A stretch of DNA of 56,215 bases from Deferribacter abyssi (GCF_049472655.1 NZ_JAQNCS010000018.1:1-56215); one strand, 5' to 3'. Positions 33,490 to 43,094 are shown, counted from the first letter of the stretch. Notes: generated by a model from the letters alone, not told the origin. Numbers and translations are program-made.

Positions 33490-34255
33490 TATCTCATTCC
33501 AAGGAATACTAATTATTTATGGACTTGTTTTTCTAAACCTTATTCTTGTAGAACTTTTAAAATTTAATCTTTTAAAGAATTTTTTAGTAGCAATCGTAAG
33601 AATGTCTTTACAACTATTCCTAGCAGGACTCATTTTAAAATTTATTTTCAAGCTTAATACTCCAAGTCTAATTTTTTTAATCTTTTTCATAATGGCATTT
33701 TTTGCCAGTCATATTATTCTCAATAAAGCTAAAATACCTATTGTGAAGATTTTTCCATATATTTTCATATCCATAACAGTAGTAACATTACTCATCGGTT
33801 TTCTGTTTATCAGAATCGTTATAGGTTTAACACCTTGGTACGAAGCAAGATATTTCATTCCATTGATGGGCATGATTCTGGGCAATTCGATGAACGGTTG
33901 TGCCTTAGCCATAGAGAGATTTTATTCTAATGTAAATGAAAACAAAATGGTAGTGGAAACATATCTTTGTCACGGAGCTACCACTTTTGAAGCCACAAAA
34001 AGCTTCATAATTCAATCTTTAAAAGCTGCTACCCTACCATACATTACTTCTATGAGTGGGATAGGACTTGTGTTTTTACCGGGCATGATGACTGGTCAAA
34101 TACTATCAGGAACAAATCCAATAATTGCCGTAAAGTATCAATTATCTATAATGATAATAATTTTTACCAGTGTAGTTTTTTCCTCTTTACTTGTTGTATA
34201 CTTTAGTTATAAATTGTTTTTTGATAAATTTGGAAGAATTAGAGTATATGAATAA
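33473..34255 (+). CDS. UPF0014/FetB-type ABC permease
   Basis: A 260-aa integral membrane protein with about six to seven hydrophobic helices. The UPF0014 features are VAIVRMSLQLFLAGLILKFIF, the loop YEARYFIPLMGMILGNSMNGCALAIERF, and LPGMMTGQILSGTNP. It starts with GTG four bases after AGGTG, and overlaps the ATPase by 17 nt and the ClC gene by 8 nt. With the ATPase it probably forms an exporter of the FetAB type. Confidence 0.87.
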   Translation: MKNIIDISFQGILIIYGLVFLNLILVELLKFNLLKNFLVAIVRMSLQLFLAGLILKFIFKLNTPSLIFLIFFIMAFFASHIILNKAKIPIVKIFPYIFISITVVTLLIGFLFIRIVIGLTPWYEARYFIPLMGMILGNSMNGCALAIERFYSNVNENKMVVETYLCHGATTFEATKSFIIQSLKAATLPYITSMSGIGLVFLPGMMTGQILSGTNPIIAVKYQLSIMIIIFTSVVFSSLLVVYFSYKLFFDKFGRIRVYE

Positions 34256-36032
34256 TTTTTTAAAAAATATAAATTTCCCTATAATAGGCAGATGGTTTAT
34301 CTTAGGTACTATAGTTGGGATCATTGCTGGACTTGGTGCAATTTTATTTTTTATTTTATTACAAGGGACATCATATTTTTTTATCGATTATTTGACGGGG
34401 TTAAGAATAGGTGAAACAGGTGGAGAGCCATCACTTTTTGGTCATGCGACCACCGAGTTCAAACGCTGGATGCTGTTTTTAATCCCAACAATTGGTGGAT
34501 TAATCAGTGGTTTCTTAGTTTATAAATTCGCTCCTGAAGCTGAAGGGCATGGCACAGACGCTGCTATCGAAGCTATTCATTTTAAAAATGGATATATACG
34601 CTGGCAAGTCCCCATTGTAAAAACTATCGCCAGTGCCATAACTATTGGGACAGGTGGATCAGGTGGTAGAGAAGGACCTATTGCACAAATTGGAGCAGGA
34701 TTTGCCTCTTTTCTTGGTAGAAAACTTAATATAACAGATAGAGAAAAAAGAATTTTAACTGCTGCCGGCATGGGAGCCGGAGTAGGTGCTATTTTTAGAA
34801 GTCCACTTGCAGGTGCTATTTTTGCAGCCGAAGTACTATATTCATCCAGTGATCTCGAAGCTGAGGTGTTATTACCATCCACAATTACATCTATCATTGC
34901 TTATTCCATTTTTTGCAGTATTTTTGGATGGGATTCGTTATTTTTAACACCTGATTTTAGATTTACAAACCCATTAGAATTATTCCCATATACAATTTTA
35001 GGATTTGCCTGTGCTCTTTTTGGTTATATCTATGTAAATATCTTTTATAAAACTCATCAAACCTTTAAAAATCTTAAAATCTCAAATTATATGAAACCCG
35101 TAATTGGCGGCTTCTTGACAGGAATAATAATTTTTTTAGTCCCTCAAGCATTGGGTGGCGGTTATTCCAATATTGAAAAAGCAATGCATGGAGAACTTAC
35201 CATTGGATTTCTTTTCATTTTAATTTTTGCTAAAATTTTCTCCACTTCATTTACTATAGGAAGTGGAGGTAGTGCTGGTATTTTCGGACCTTCTATGGTT
35301 ATCGGAGCCTCTGTGGGTGGTTTTATGGGGCTTGTCCTCGAAAAGATTTTTCCCGCTGTTGTTTCTAATCCTGGTGCTTATGCATTAGTGGGCATGGCAG
35401 GTTTTTTTGCTGGCATTGCAAATACTCCTCTTTCCACAATCATAATGGTTTCAGAGATGACTGGTAATTATCATCTTCTTGTCCCTGCCATGTGGGTATC
35501 CTCTTTATCTTTCCTAATTCTAAAAAATACAACTATTTATAAGTCTCAAGTAAGAGCAAGAAGTGATTCTCCCATCCATAAAGGAGAATTTTTTATTCAG
35601 ATTTTGCAAGAAATTAAAGTAGGTGAAATTATGAGGAAAGATCCTCTTGTAATTAGAGCTGATATGCATTTTAAAGAAATTTTAGAATTTATCCCCACTA
35701 CAAAACATAACAGTTTTCCAGTCATTACAGAAAATAACAAGCTAGTAGGAGTTTTAAGGTTTGAAGAAATTAGGGAATTCGTGTTTGAAGAAGGTCTAGA
35801 AGATATAGTAGTGGCGGGCGAAATTTGTGATACTGAAACTCCAATAATTACCCCTGATGTCACACTGGCAGATGCCATTGAAACCATCGGTTTTAAAAAT
35901 ATAGAGCTTCTCCCCGTTGTAAACAATAAAGATGAAAAAAAATTGGAAGGAATCATTACAAGACGTGATATTATAACCATTTATAACAAAGAAATGATGA
36001 AACAGAAAAAACTGGAAGAAACACTATTTTAA
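34248..36032 (+). CDS. ClC-family chloride channel or antiporter with CBS domains
   Basis: A 594-aa ClC protein. The selectivity motif GSGGREGPI carries the gating glutamate, and the second motif GSGGSAGIFGPS supplies the other pore loop; the first canonical GSGIP is replaced by GHGTD. Two CBS domains follow the last helix (about residues 465-594, from GEIMRKDPLVIRADMH), as regulatory modules. An in-frame TTG start at 34191 lies inside fetB; the ATG at 34248 gives a better N-terminus. It is the last gene of the SAM-riboswitch unit. Confidence 0.9.
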   Translation: MNNFLKNINFPIIGRWFILGTIVGIIAGLGAILFFILLQGTSYFFIDYLTGLRIGETGGEPSLFGHATTEFKRWMLFLIPTIGGLISGFLVYKFAPEAEGHGTDAAIEAIHFKNGYIRWQVPIVKTIASAITIGTGGSGGREGPIAQIGAGFASFLGRKLNITDREKRILTAAGMGAGVGAIFRSPLAGAIFAAEVLYSSSDLEAEVLLPSTITSIIAYSIFCSIFGWDSLFLTPDFRFTNPLELFPYTILGFACALFGYIYVNIFYKTHQTFKNLKISNYMKPVIGGFLTGIIIFLVPQALGGGYSNIEKAMHGELTIGFLFILIFAKIFSTSFTIGSGGSAGIFGPSMVIGASVGGFMGLVLEKIFPAVVSNPGAYALVGMAGFFAGIANTPLSTIIMVSEMTGNYHLLVPAMWVSSLSFLILKNTTIYKSQVRARSDSPIHKGEFFIQILQEIKVGEIMRKDPLVIRADMHFKEILEFIPTTKHNSFPVITENNKLVGVLRFEEIREFVFEEGLEDIVVAGEICDTETPIITPDVTLADAIETIGFKNIELLPVVNNKDEKKLEGIITRRDIITIYNKEMMKQKKLEETLF

Positions 36033-36071
36033 TGAGTTGCAATTTTTCTTGTGACAATGTGTTATATCCTG

Positions 36072-37694
36072 TTACACATAACTAAACTTATCCACATCAA
36101 ACAAACCTCTATCAGTCAGCTTAAGATGAGGAATAACTTCCAAAGCCATAAATGTAAGAGTAGAAATAGGATCGGTTAAATATCCATGACTAATTGATTT
36201 TGCTCTTTCTTTGATCAAAGACAATTTTTTAGCAAGTTCATAAGGATCTTGAGCAGATACAACTCCTCCCACTTTTAAAGGAACTGTATAAACAGTTTTT
36301 TCATCAAAAACAGCAAGCCCCCCACTATCTTCAATAATGGCATTTACAGCTTTTCGTATAGCATAATCTGAAGTACCAACAGCTATAATATTATGACAAT
36401 CATGGGCTAAAGAAGAAGCAATTGCTCCCCTCTTTAACCCAAAACCAGTTATTCTTGCAGCTGATTGATAACCATAACCGTATCTTTCAAAAATTACTAT
36501 TTTCAACAAATCCTTTTCCAAATCAAATTCAGGTCTATTTTTATCAACAAATAACTTGTCAGTAATTAAGCTTTTGTCATTTACTTTTATACAGATATGC
36601 TTAATTTTCTCATCAATATTAGGCACATTCATTATTTTATTAATTCTTAATGAATTAACCAAATGTTTAGGTATTTCACCCACTTCAAAAGTCTCTATAA
36701 ACGGTTTACCATTAATTATACTAAATTCTACATTAAACTCTTTCTCACTGTTAAATAAAACCAAATTTGCAATATTTCCCTCTTTTACTTCTGCATATTT
36801 ATCTAAACCATAATACGTTAGCCCATTGTATGAAGCAACTTTTAAGGCCAAAACAGGATTAATACCATTCTTAACCGCTTTTTTTAGATGATAATTTATA
36901 TGCCCATTTTCCAGTATATCGTTCAATGTCTTATCATCCGTACAAAACATTATTTTTTCAGAAAAATCTTCTAAAGCCTTATAAGCACTTGCATGAGATT
37001 GCTCAGCAGAACCTTCCCTTAAAAAAATATACGCTCCCACTGAAATCTTTTCAGCAATCTCACTATACTCTTCATTTTCGTGGTCATCGTCAATACCAAT
37101 GGCAAAATATGATTTTAACAAATCACTTCTTAGTTTTGGAGCATGACCATTAACTTTTTTATTCAGTTCCTTTGCCTTTTTAATTATGGTTAACACACTC
37201 TTATCTCGATTTAAAACAGCGGGGATATTCATAAGCTCACCGAGAGCAACAACTTTATTATTACTCAATAGATCCAATATATCGTTTGTATCTAACCTGC
37301 CCCCTGATGTTGCAAAATCAGTGGCCGGTACACATGATGGAACAGCATAAAAAATATTACATACTGATAGATTGCCATTGTTTATAAAAAATTCTAGCCC
37401 TTTTTTACCTGCAACATTTGAGATCTCATGGCAATCAGCAACAACATATAATGTACCAAAACCTGTTATAATATTACCAAACAGAGATGGTATAAGATAA
37501 GAACTTTCAATATGACAGTGACAATCTATAAGCCCTGGAGAAAGTACACCATTTTTACAATCAATTGTTTGTGCCCCAGATATGTTATCTGTAGAAATCT
37601 TCGCAATCACACCACCTTTTATTCCAACATTTACTTTCTCAAATTTTAATTTGCCAAAATTAGGTATTTTAGCATTTTTTAAAACAAAATCCAT
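36072..37694 (-). CDS. ade: Adenine deaminase
   Basis: A 540-aa amidohydrolase that converts adenine to hypoxanthine. The metal-binding DCHCHIESS is near residues 56-64 and the C-terminal block HDCHNIIAVGTSD is typical of bacterial Ade. The protein belongs to a family of about 540-600 aa. Its ATG directly follows the permease stop codon, with the site GGGGACAGG just upstream. With the permease it forms a purine salvage operon. Confidence 0.93.
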   Translation of the reverse strand: MDFVLKNAKIPNFGKLKFEKVNVGIKGGVIAKISTDNISGAQTIDCKNGVLSPGLIDCHCHIESSYLIPSLFGNIITGFGTLYVVADCHEISNVAGKKGLEFFINNGNLSVCNIFYAVPSCVPATDFATSGGRLDTNDILDLLSNNKVVALGELMNIPAVLNRDKSVLTIIKKAKELNKKVNGHAPKLRSDLLKSYFAIGIDDDHENEEYSEIAEKISVGAYIFLREGSAEQSHASAYKALEDFSEKIMFCTDDKTLNDILENGHINYHLKKAVKNGINPVLALKVASYNGLTYYGLDKYAEVKEGNIANLVLFNSEKEFNVEFSIINGKPFIETFEVGEIPKHLVNSLRINKIMNVPNIDEKIKHICIKVNDKSLITDKLFVDKNRPEFDLEKDLLKIVIFERYGYGYQSAARITGFGLKRGAIASSLAHDCHNIIAVGTSDYAIRKAVNAIIEDSGGLAVFDEKTVYTVPLKVGGVVSAQDPYELAKKLSLIKERAKSISHGYLTDPISTLTFMALEVIPHLKLTDRGLFDVDKFSYV

Positions 37695-38993
37695 TTAACC
37701 TGTCCCCAAATAAATAAATCTTGCAATAAATATTATAGCAAGAATCCACACCGGCCATGACACTTCTTTTCCTCTACCAGCTAATAATTTTGTTAAAGGA
37801 TAGAATATGAAACCCAGCGCAATTCCTGTAGCAATACTGTATGAAAATGGCATTGAAACCATAACAATAAAAGCTGGTAATGCCTCAGTAAAATCATCCC
37901 AATCTATCTTTGCAACAGTTTTCAGCATTAATACTCCTACTATAATTAAGGCTGGTGCAGTAGCAAAAGGAGGGATTGACTCTGCAAGAGGAGCTATAAA
38001 CATTGAAAGCAAAAACAGAACTCCAGTAGTAACAGCTGTGAGCCCGGTTTTCCCACCTTCGGCAATACCTGAAGCACTCTCTATATATGTGGTAACCGTT
38101 GATGTCCCTAACAAACTGCCAGCAACCGTACCTATAGCATCGATAGATAATGCTTTATTTACCCTAGGAAATTCTCCATTCTCCTTTATAAAACCACCCT
38201 GTTTAGCAACCCCTACTAATGTACCAGTTGTATCAAAAAGATCCACAAATAAGAAGGCAAAAACTATTCCAAAAAAACCGATGTTCAACGCATCTTTTAT
38301 ATCAAGCTTAAACAAAACAGGAGAAATATCAGGCGGCATCCCAACAATACCTTTAAACTTTGCAAATCCCAAAATAATCCCTAAAATCCATATAAATATA
38401 ATACCAATCAAAATAGCACCACGCACTCTTCTTGCTATAAGTGCCCCTATTATTATTACACCTATAATGGTGAGTAATGGAGAGTGTTCTGTAATATTAC
38501 CTAAAGAAACAAGCGTAGCAGGGTTATCTACAACTATACCAGCCTCTTTCATTCCTATTAATGCAATAAATAATCCTATACCACCTGCTGTAGCTACCTT
38601 TAAATTATCAGGAATTGAATAAACTATAATTTGCCTTACTTTTAAAAAGGTTAAAAGTAGAAAAATAATACCTGATAAAAACACTGCACCAAGAGCTGTT
38701 TGCCAGGCATACCCCATTTGCATAACTACTGTAAAAGTAAAATAAGCATTTAATCCCATCCCAGGAGCTAAGGCAAAAGGATAATTAACCAACAATCCCA
38801 TCAAAATAGTAGATAAACCCGCTGCAAGAACTGTAGCCATCATTACAGCACCAAAATCCATACCAGTTTTAGAAAGGATAGCAGGATTTACAAAAATGAT
38901 ATAAGCCATCGTCATAAATGTGGTAATACCAGCTATAACCTCAGTTTTTACATCGGTATTATTTTCTTTAAGCTTAAATAGCTTATCCAACAT
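37695..38993 (-). CDS. Purine permease of the NCS2/AzgA family
   Basis: A 432-aa transporter with about 12-14 membrane helices. The N-terminal NNTDVKTEVIAGITTFMTMAYIIFVNP and GMGLNAYFTFTV are hallmarks of the AzgA-type hypoxanthine/adenine/guanine group. Pairing with adenine deaminase supports adenine or hypoxanthine uptake. GAGAGGT precedes the ATG. A promoter with an ACTCCA box lies upstream. I looked for a purine riboswitch in the leader and did not see one. Confidence 0.92.
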   Translation of the reverse strand: MLDKLFKLKENNTDVKTEVIAGITTFMTMAYIIFVNPAILSKTGMDFGAVMMATVLAAGLSTILMGLLVNYPFALAPGMGLNAYFTFTVVMQMGYAWQTALGAVFLSGIIFLLLTFLKVRQIIVYSIPDNLKVATAGGIGLFIALIGMKEAGIVVDNPATLVSLGNITEHSPLLTIIGVIIIGALIARRVRGAILIGIIFIWILGIILGFAKFKGIVGMPPDISPVLFKLDIKDALNIGFFGIVFAFLFVDLFDTTGTLVGVAKQGGFIKENGEFPRVNKALSIDAIGTVAGSLLGTSTVTTYIESASGIAEGGKTGLTAVTTGVLFLLSMFIAPLAESIPPFATAPALIIVGVLMLKTVAKIDWDDFTEALPAFIVMVSMPFSYSIATGIALGFIFYPLTKLLAGRGKEVSWPVWILAIIFIARFIYLGTG

Positions 38994-39024
38994 ATTGACC
39001 TCTCAGAAATTTATTAAGATTCGT

Positions 39025-39052
39025 ATAATAATAATGCAAGGATGTATGTCAA
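39025..39052 (-). promoter_or_regulatory. Promoter of the purine permease-ade operon
   Basis: On the minus strand -35 TTGACA (39047-39052), 16-bp spacer and -10 TATTAT (39025-39030). The ACTCCA box (39067-39072) lies 14 bp upstream of the -35. Confidence 0.6.
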
Positions 39053-39060
39053 TACTTTGT

Positions 39061-39082
39061 TACCCCTGGAGTCACCCTATTT
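39061..39082 (-). repeat. ACTCCA box, copy B
   Basis: Minus-strand AGGGTGACTCCAGGGGTA, preceded by a run of seven A residues and one T, is close to copy A before the metX riboswitch: both share AAAAAAT-N-GGGT-N-ACTCCAGG and a TTGACA 13-14 bp after ACTCCA. Confidence 0.5.
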
Positions 39083-39446
39083 TTTTGGTTACTAATATAA
39101 TTAATACATAAATTTCAAGAAGTTATACTTTATTATTTGCTTGAAATAGTTTTTCACACAAAAACATAAACACTCTTTATGATATATTTACACTAACTGT
39201 CTAATAAAAATATTTTTTAAAATTTTGTTTAAACAGTTATATTAAGTAGACAAAACGCAATTAAAATATTAAACTTAAATAAAAGGATGCGAGAAAACAT
39301 ATTCAGATTAACTTAAAAATTAATAATTGGACAACATTACAAATAAATGCAATCTATTAATAACATACAAACAGTAAAGGAGTTAAATTAAATTAGCGCA
39401 GTTTTATACAAAACTAAATAAGCAATAGTATATAAAGGGGTAAAAT
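39083..39446. other. Intergenic region upstream of katG
   Basis: This 364-bp stretch between the permease promoter and katG is very AT-rich. It holds AAAGGGG as a ribosome binding site eight bases before the katG start, and an earlier unused AAAGGAG near 39376. I see no clear PerR, Fur or OxyR box, no RNA structure and no repeat. Confidence 0.5.
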
Positions 39447-41648
39447 ATGAAAGATGAAAAAAATCTCAGAAAAAGATGGATTACTGATTGGTGGCCACAA
39501 AGATTGAACTTAAAAATCCTTAAACAAAACTGTCCAAACTGGCATCCTTATGGACAAAATCACAATTACATCAAAGAAATTCAAAATCTTAATGTTGATA
39601 CATTGATAAAAGACTTAAAAGAACTGATGAAAAAAAATCAGGACTGGTGGCCTGCTGATTTTGGACATTATGGTCCACTTTTTGTCCGACTTGCATGGCA
39701 TAGTGCAGGAAGTTATAGAATTCATGATGGAAGAGGTGGGGCAAGAAACGGAAGTCTACGCTTTCCACCAAGAATAAACTGGCCTGACAACATAGGACTC
39801 GACAAAGCAATAAAACTATTATGGCCAATAAAAAAGAAGTACGGAAAAAAAATTTCATGGGCAGACCTTATTATTCTTGCTGGCACAGTAGCATTAGAAG
39901 ATATGGGTATGGAAATTATGGGATTTTCTCTAGGTAGAGAAGACATATACGAACCTGATGAAAGCACTGACTGGGGACCTGAAGAAAAAATGCTTACAGG
40001 TAAAGAACGTTTTAAAGATAATGAGCTTAAAAAACCTTATGCTGCAACAGAAATGGGACTAATTTATGTAAATCCTGCTGGTCCAGAGGGGAATCCGGAT
40101 CCAGTTGAATCTGCAAAAGAAATCAGGCTTGCCTTTGCAAGAATGGGAATGAATGATGAAGAAACAGTTGCATTAATAGCTGGAGGTCATGCATTTGGAA
40201 AATGCCACGGAGCTGGTCCTAATAAATTTCTAGGCACTGATCCTAGTTCTTCAACACCTGAGCATCAAGGACTCGGTTGGAAATATAATTATAAACATGG
40301 AAAAGGCTCTGACACTTACATTTCAGGATTTGAAGTTACATGGTCTTCAACTCCTACAAAATTTGGGATACAATATCTACAATTTCTTTTCAGATATGAA
40401 TGGGAGCTGGAAAAAAGCCCTGACGGTAAACCCCAATGGGTTGCAAAAGATGCTCCTGAAATTATACCCGATGCTCACAATTCTAGCAAAATGCACAAAC
40501 CAAAGATGTTAACAGCTGATCTTGCCTTAAGATATGATCCAATATATTCAAAAATTGCAAAAACTTTTCTTGAAAAACCAAAAGAATTTGAAAAAACCTT
40601 TGCTAAGGCATGGTTCAAACTTACCCATAGGGATATGGGACCTAAAAAATGTTATTTTGGTCCATATGTTCCAAAAAATGAATTTATATGGCAAGATCCT
40701 ATGCCTAAGTGGAATTATGACCCAATTGATCATAACGATATAAATATACTAAAAGAAAAAATACTTTCAACTGAGCTTACCGTTTCACAGCTTGTTTATA
40801 CCGCTTGGTCTTCTGCCTCAACCTATCGAGATTCTGACAGGAGAGGAGGAGCTAATGGAGCAAAAATAAGACTTTATCCCATGAATAATTGGAAAGTAAA
40901 TCATCCAGATGATTTAAAGCAAATAGTTGTACTTTATGAAAAAATTCAGCAGGAATTCAATAACGAGCAAAAATCTAAAGGAAGCAATAAGAGAGTTTCT
41001 ATTGCAGATCTTATCATTATTGGAGGATGTGCAGCAATAGAAAAAGCAGCTCAGAAGGCAGGATTTAATGTGGAAGTTCCAGTAACTCCGGGAAGAATAG
41101 ATACAACACAAGAGCAAATAGAAGTAGACTTTTACAAAGAAATAGAACCCTTTGCCGATGGCTTTAGAAACTATTTCAAATATAGTAATAGATTTGATGA
41201 AAACGACATTTACACTACACCAGAATACTTTCTGGTGGACAAAGCTAACCTACTTACTCTTACAATACCGGAAATGGTTGTACTTATTGGTGGTTTGAGA
41301 GTATTAGGAGCTGTTTATAATTATTCTAACTATGGTGTACTTACAAATACACCTGGTGTGCTTACCAATGATTTTTTTGTAAATCTTCTTGATATGAAAA
41401 TAGAGTGGAAACAAGTTGATGAAAACCGCTATTTGTTTGAAGGTTATGACAGAAAAAGTGGTAATTTAAAGTTCAAAGCGACAAGAGTCGACCTTATAAT
41501 TGGTCATCATGATGAATTGAGAGCTGTAGCCGAAGTTTACGCCAGTGACGATGCTAAGGAAAAATTTATTTACGATTTTATAAAAGCGTGGAATAAAATT
41601 GTAAATTTAGACAGATTTGACTTAAGATTCGAAGGACTCGATAACTAA
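39447..41648 (+). CDS. katG: Catalase-peroxidase
   Basis: A 733-aa bifunctional heme enzyme that removes hydrogen peroxide. The distal active site is R81, W84 and H85 in RLAWHSAGSYR; Y207 and M233 complete the expected Met-Tyr-Trp cross-link; the proximal ligand is H248 in GGHAFGKCHG. The second, non-catalytic half is also present. The N-terminus lacks the usual CPx(M/F)HGG segment before DWWP, a small truncation compared with many homologues. It is monocistronic; a stem-loop follows. Confidence 0.97.
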   Translation: MKDEKNLRKRWITDWWPQRLNLKILKQNCPNWHPYGQNHNYIKEIQNLNVDTLIKDLKELMKKNQDWWPADFGHYGPLFVRLAWHSAGSYRIHDGRGGARNGSLRFPPRINWPDNIGLDKAIKLLWPIKKKYGKKISWADLIILAGTVALEDMGMEIMGFSLGREDIYEPDESTDWGPEEKMLTGKERFKDNELKKPYAATEMGLIYVNPAGPEGNPDPVESAKEIRLAFARMGMNDEETVALIAGGHAFGKCHGAGPNKFLGTDPSSSTPEHQGLGWKYNYKHGKGSDTYISGFEVTWSSTPTKFGIQYLQFLFRYEWELEKSPDGKPQWVAKDAPEIIPDAHNSSKMHKPKMLTADLALRYDPIYSKIAKTFLEKPKEFEKTFAKAWFKLTHRDMGPKKCYFGPYVPKNEFIWQDPMPKWNYDPIDHNDINILKEKILSTELTVSQLVYTAWSSASTYRDSDRRGGANGAKIRLYPMNNWKVNHPDDLKQIVVLYEKIQQEFNNEQKSKGSNKRVSIADLIIIGGCAAIEKAAQKAGFNVEVPVTPGRIDTTQEQIEVDFYKEIEPFADGFRNYFKYSNRFDENDIYTTPEYFLVDKANLLTLTIPEMVVLIGGLRVLGAVYNYSNYGVLTNTPGVLTNDFFVNLLDMKIEWKQVDENRYLFEGYDRKSGNLKFKATRVDLIIGHHDELRAVAEVYASDDAKEKFIYDFIKAWNKIVNLDRFDLRFEGLDN

Positions 41649-41675
41649 TTGGGGCAACTCATGAATTGCCCCAAT
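41648..41675 (+). terminator. Stem-loop after katG
   Basis: ATTGGGGCAA (41648-41657) pairs with TTGCCCCAAT (41666-41675), a perfect 10-bp stem starting at the katG stop codon, with an 8-nt loop. No T-run follows, so it is a weak or Rho-assisted terminator or an mRNA 3' stabiliser. Confidence 0.55.
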
Positions 41676-41852
41676 ATCAATACAAAAACCAGGTAGATAA
41701 AAGATGATAAAGTTCACGAAATATCTCTTTTATCTCTCCTAATCTCTTAATAAAATTGAGGTGTTTCTTGGAAAGTCCATTACCGTAATACTACTATTTT
41801 TGCAAAAAAAATATCAAAATATTAGTTGTTTTTCAACAGCAATTATTTACCT

Positions 41853-42557
41853 CTAATCTTTCTTATAAATATATAGAACATCTTGGAAACCAGGAAAAGA
41901 ATATGGGAGGTGTTTCTTCATCAATAAATATTTATTATTTTCTTTGAAAAAAATCTTATTACCAGATACTTTAAAATTTTTATCTGCAATAATAACAAGA
42001 TAATTTTTTTCTTTCACCACATCAAAACAATTCATAAGAAAATCATCTTCAGGAGGCGGCCAACTTATAAATGCCACATCAGGATTCTCATCTTTTATTG
42101 TTTTAATAGCATCCTGTTTATGAACTTTTATAGGTTTTTCCGTTTCAGTCAATTTTTCCCATGAAAAATCATCAACCACCTTATCAATCTTCAATCCCAT
42201 TCTATTTAAATAATAGCTCACCCAACCATTCCCTGCCGCTAATTCATAAACACTTTTTTTCTTAAACTGTGCTAATATTCTTTTTATAAAAACGATATTC
42301 TCCCAACATAAAGGAAAATATGTATATCTAACGTATTCTTGCCTTATTAAAACACTTACCTGTGGTGGACATCGTTTAACCCAACTAAATATTTTATCCA
42401 AAAAGCTCGATGTTAATAAGTTACATTTAAAAAATGTACAATAAAACAAGTTTTCTAATTGTTTATAAAAAAAATAATTATCGCTATCCAGAAAAAAGCT
42501 AACGTGTTTTAAAATATTTTTATGAAAATATCTATTAAATTTCAGCAAACTCATCAT
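41853..42557 (-). CDS. Putative methyltransferase-like protein
   Basis: A 234-aa protein I cannot assign to a named family. Residues 104-113 (YELAAGNGWV) look like SAM motif I, a conserved-looking acidic position follows at D129-D130, and FISWPPPEDD (164-172) sits where the catalytic motif IV of a methyltransferase would be. The N-terminal 100 residues are aromatic-rich and basic, without membrane helices. The C-terminus shows IIADKNFKVSGNKIFF. It is divergent from the AOR operon. No strong ribosome binding site is seen; two tandem ATG codons open it. Confidence 0.7.
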   Translation of the reverse strand: MMSLLKFNRYFHKNILKHVSFFLDSDNYFFYKQLENLFYCTFFKCNLLTSSFLDKIFSWVKRCPPQVSVLIRQEYVRYTYFPLCWENIVFIKRILAQFKKKSVYELAAGNGWVSYYLNRMGLKIDKVVDDFSWEKLTETEKPIKVHKQDAIKTIKDENPDVAFISWPPPEDDFLMNCFDVVKEKNYLVIIADKNFKVSGNKIFFKENNKYLLMKKHLPYSFPGFQDVLYIYKKD

Positions 42558-42613
42558 TTCTATGTTATAATATTATTTAGATTTTGTTATTCTTGTCAAT
42601 AAGGAGGTTTGCC

Positions 42614-43093
42614 ATGCAAAAGCTAATCAGAGTAGAACCAGAAAAGTGTATAGGTTGCAAAACATGTGAACTGGCATGTTCATTTAAACACACAGGTGAA
42701 TTTTCGCCAGCAAAATCAAGAATTATTAATGAAGTTTATCTTGAAGAAGGAGTATTTATCACAGCAACATGTATGCAGTGTGACGACCCATGGTGTCTTA
42801 AAGCTTGCCCAAAAAGCGCTATAGTAAAAGATGCTTTAACTGGAGTTGTAACAGTAATTGATGATAGATGCGTAGGATGTAGAACATGTGTCAGTGCTTG
42901 TCCATTTGGAATGATAAAATATGCTCCATGGAAAAATAAAGTTGATAAGTGCAACCTCTGCGGTGACGATTATCCTGAATGTGTAGCTTTTTGTCCAACA
43001 GGTTGCCTCACCTATTCCGAAGAAGACACTCCTACTAGAAGTAAAATAAAAAAATTTCTAAACGTATTAAAAGAAGGAAACTTGGAGGTGTAA
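42614..43093 (+). CDS. aorA: Four-cluster ferredoxin-like subunit of the aldehyde oxidoreductase
   Basis: A 159-aa polyferredoxin with four cysteine sets for [4Fe-4S] clusters: CIGCKTCELAC, CMQCDDPWCLKACP, CVGCRTCVSACP and CNLCGDDYPECVAFCP. Related small subunits (AorA of Aromatoleum-type enzymes, and HycB/DmsB-like subunits) carry electrons between the large catalytic subunit and a reductase. AAGGAGG precedes the ATG at 42614, so the longer frame from 42584 is rejected. It is first in the operon, 1 nt before AOR. Confidence 0.87.
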   Translation: MQKLIRVEPEKCIGCKTCELACSFKHTGEFSPAKSRIINEVYLEEGVFITATCMQCDDPWCLKACPKSAIVKDALTGVVTVIDDRCVGCRTCVSACPFGMIKYAPWKNKVDKCNLCGDDYPECVAFCPTGCLTYSEEDTPTRSKIKKFLNVLKEGNLEV

Positions 43094-43094
43094 T

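Noticed and set aside
37807..38622. A 271-aa plus-strand open frame opposite the purine permease
   Set aside because: It is antisense to the membrane helices of the permease, has a Pro/Ile/Ala-rich composition from reverse-complemented codons, and no upstream site.
38994..39060. Possible purine riboswitch upstream of the purine permease
   Set aside because: The leader lacks the conserved purine aptamer core and paired stems; only a promoter is visible.
39589..39967. Minus-strand open frames inside katG
   Set aside because: They lie antisense to a clear catalase-peroxidase, carry no family motif and have no ribosome binding site; they are shadows of the real gene.
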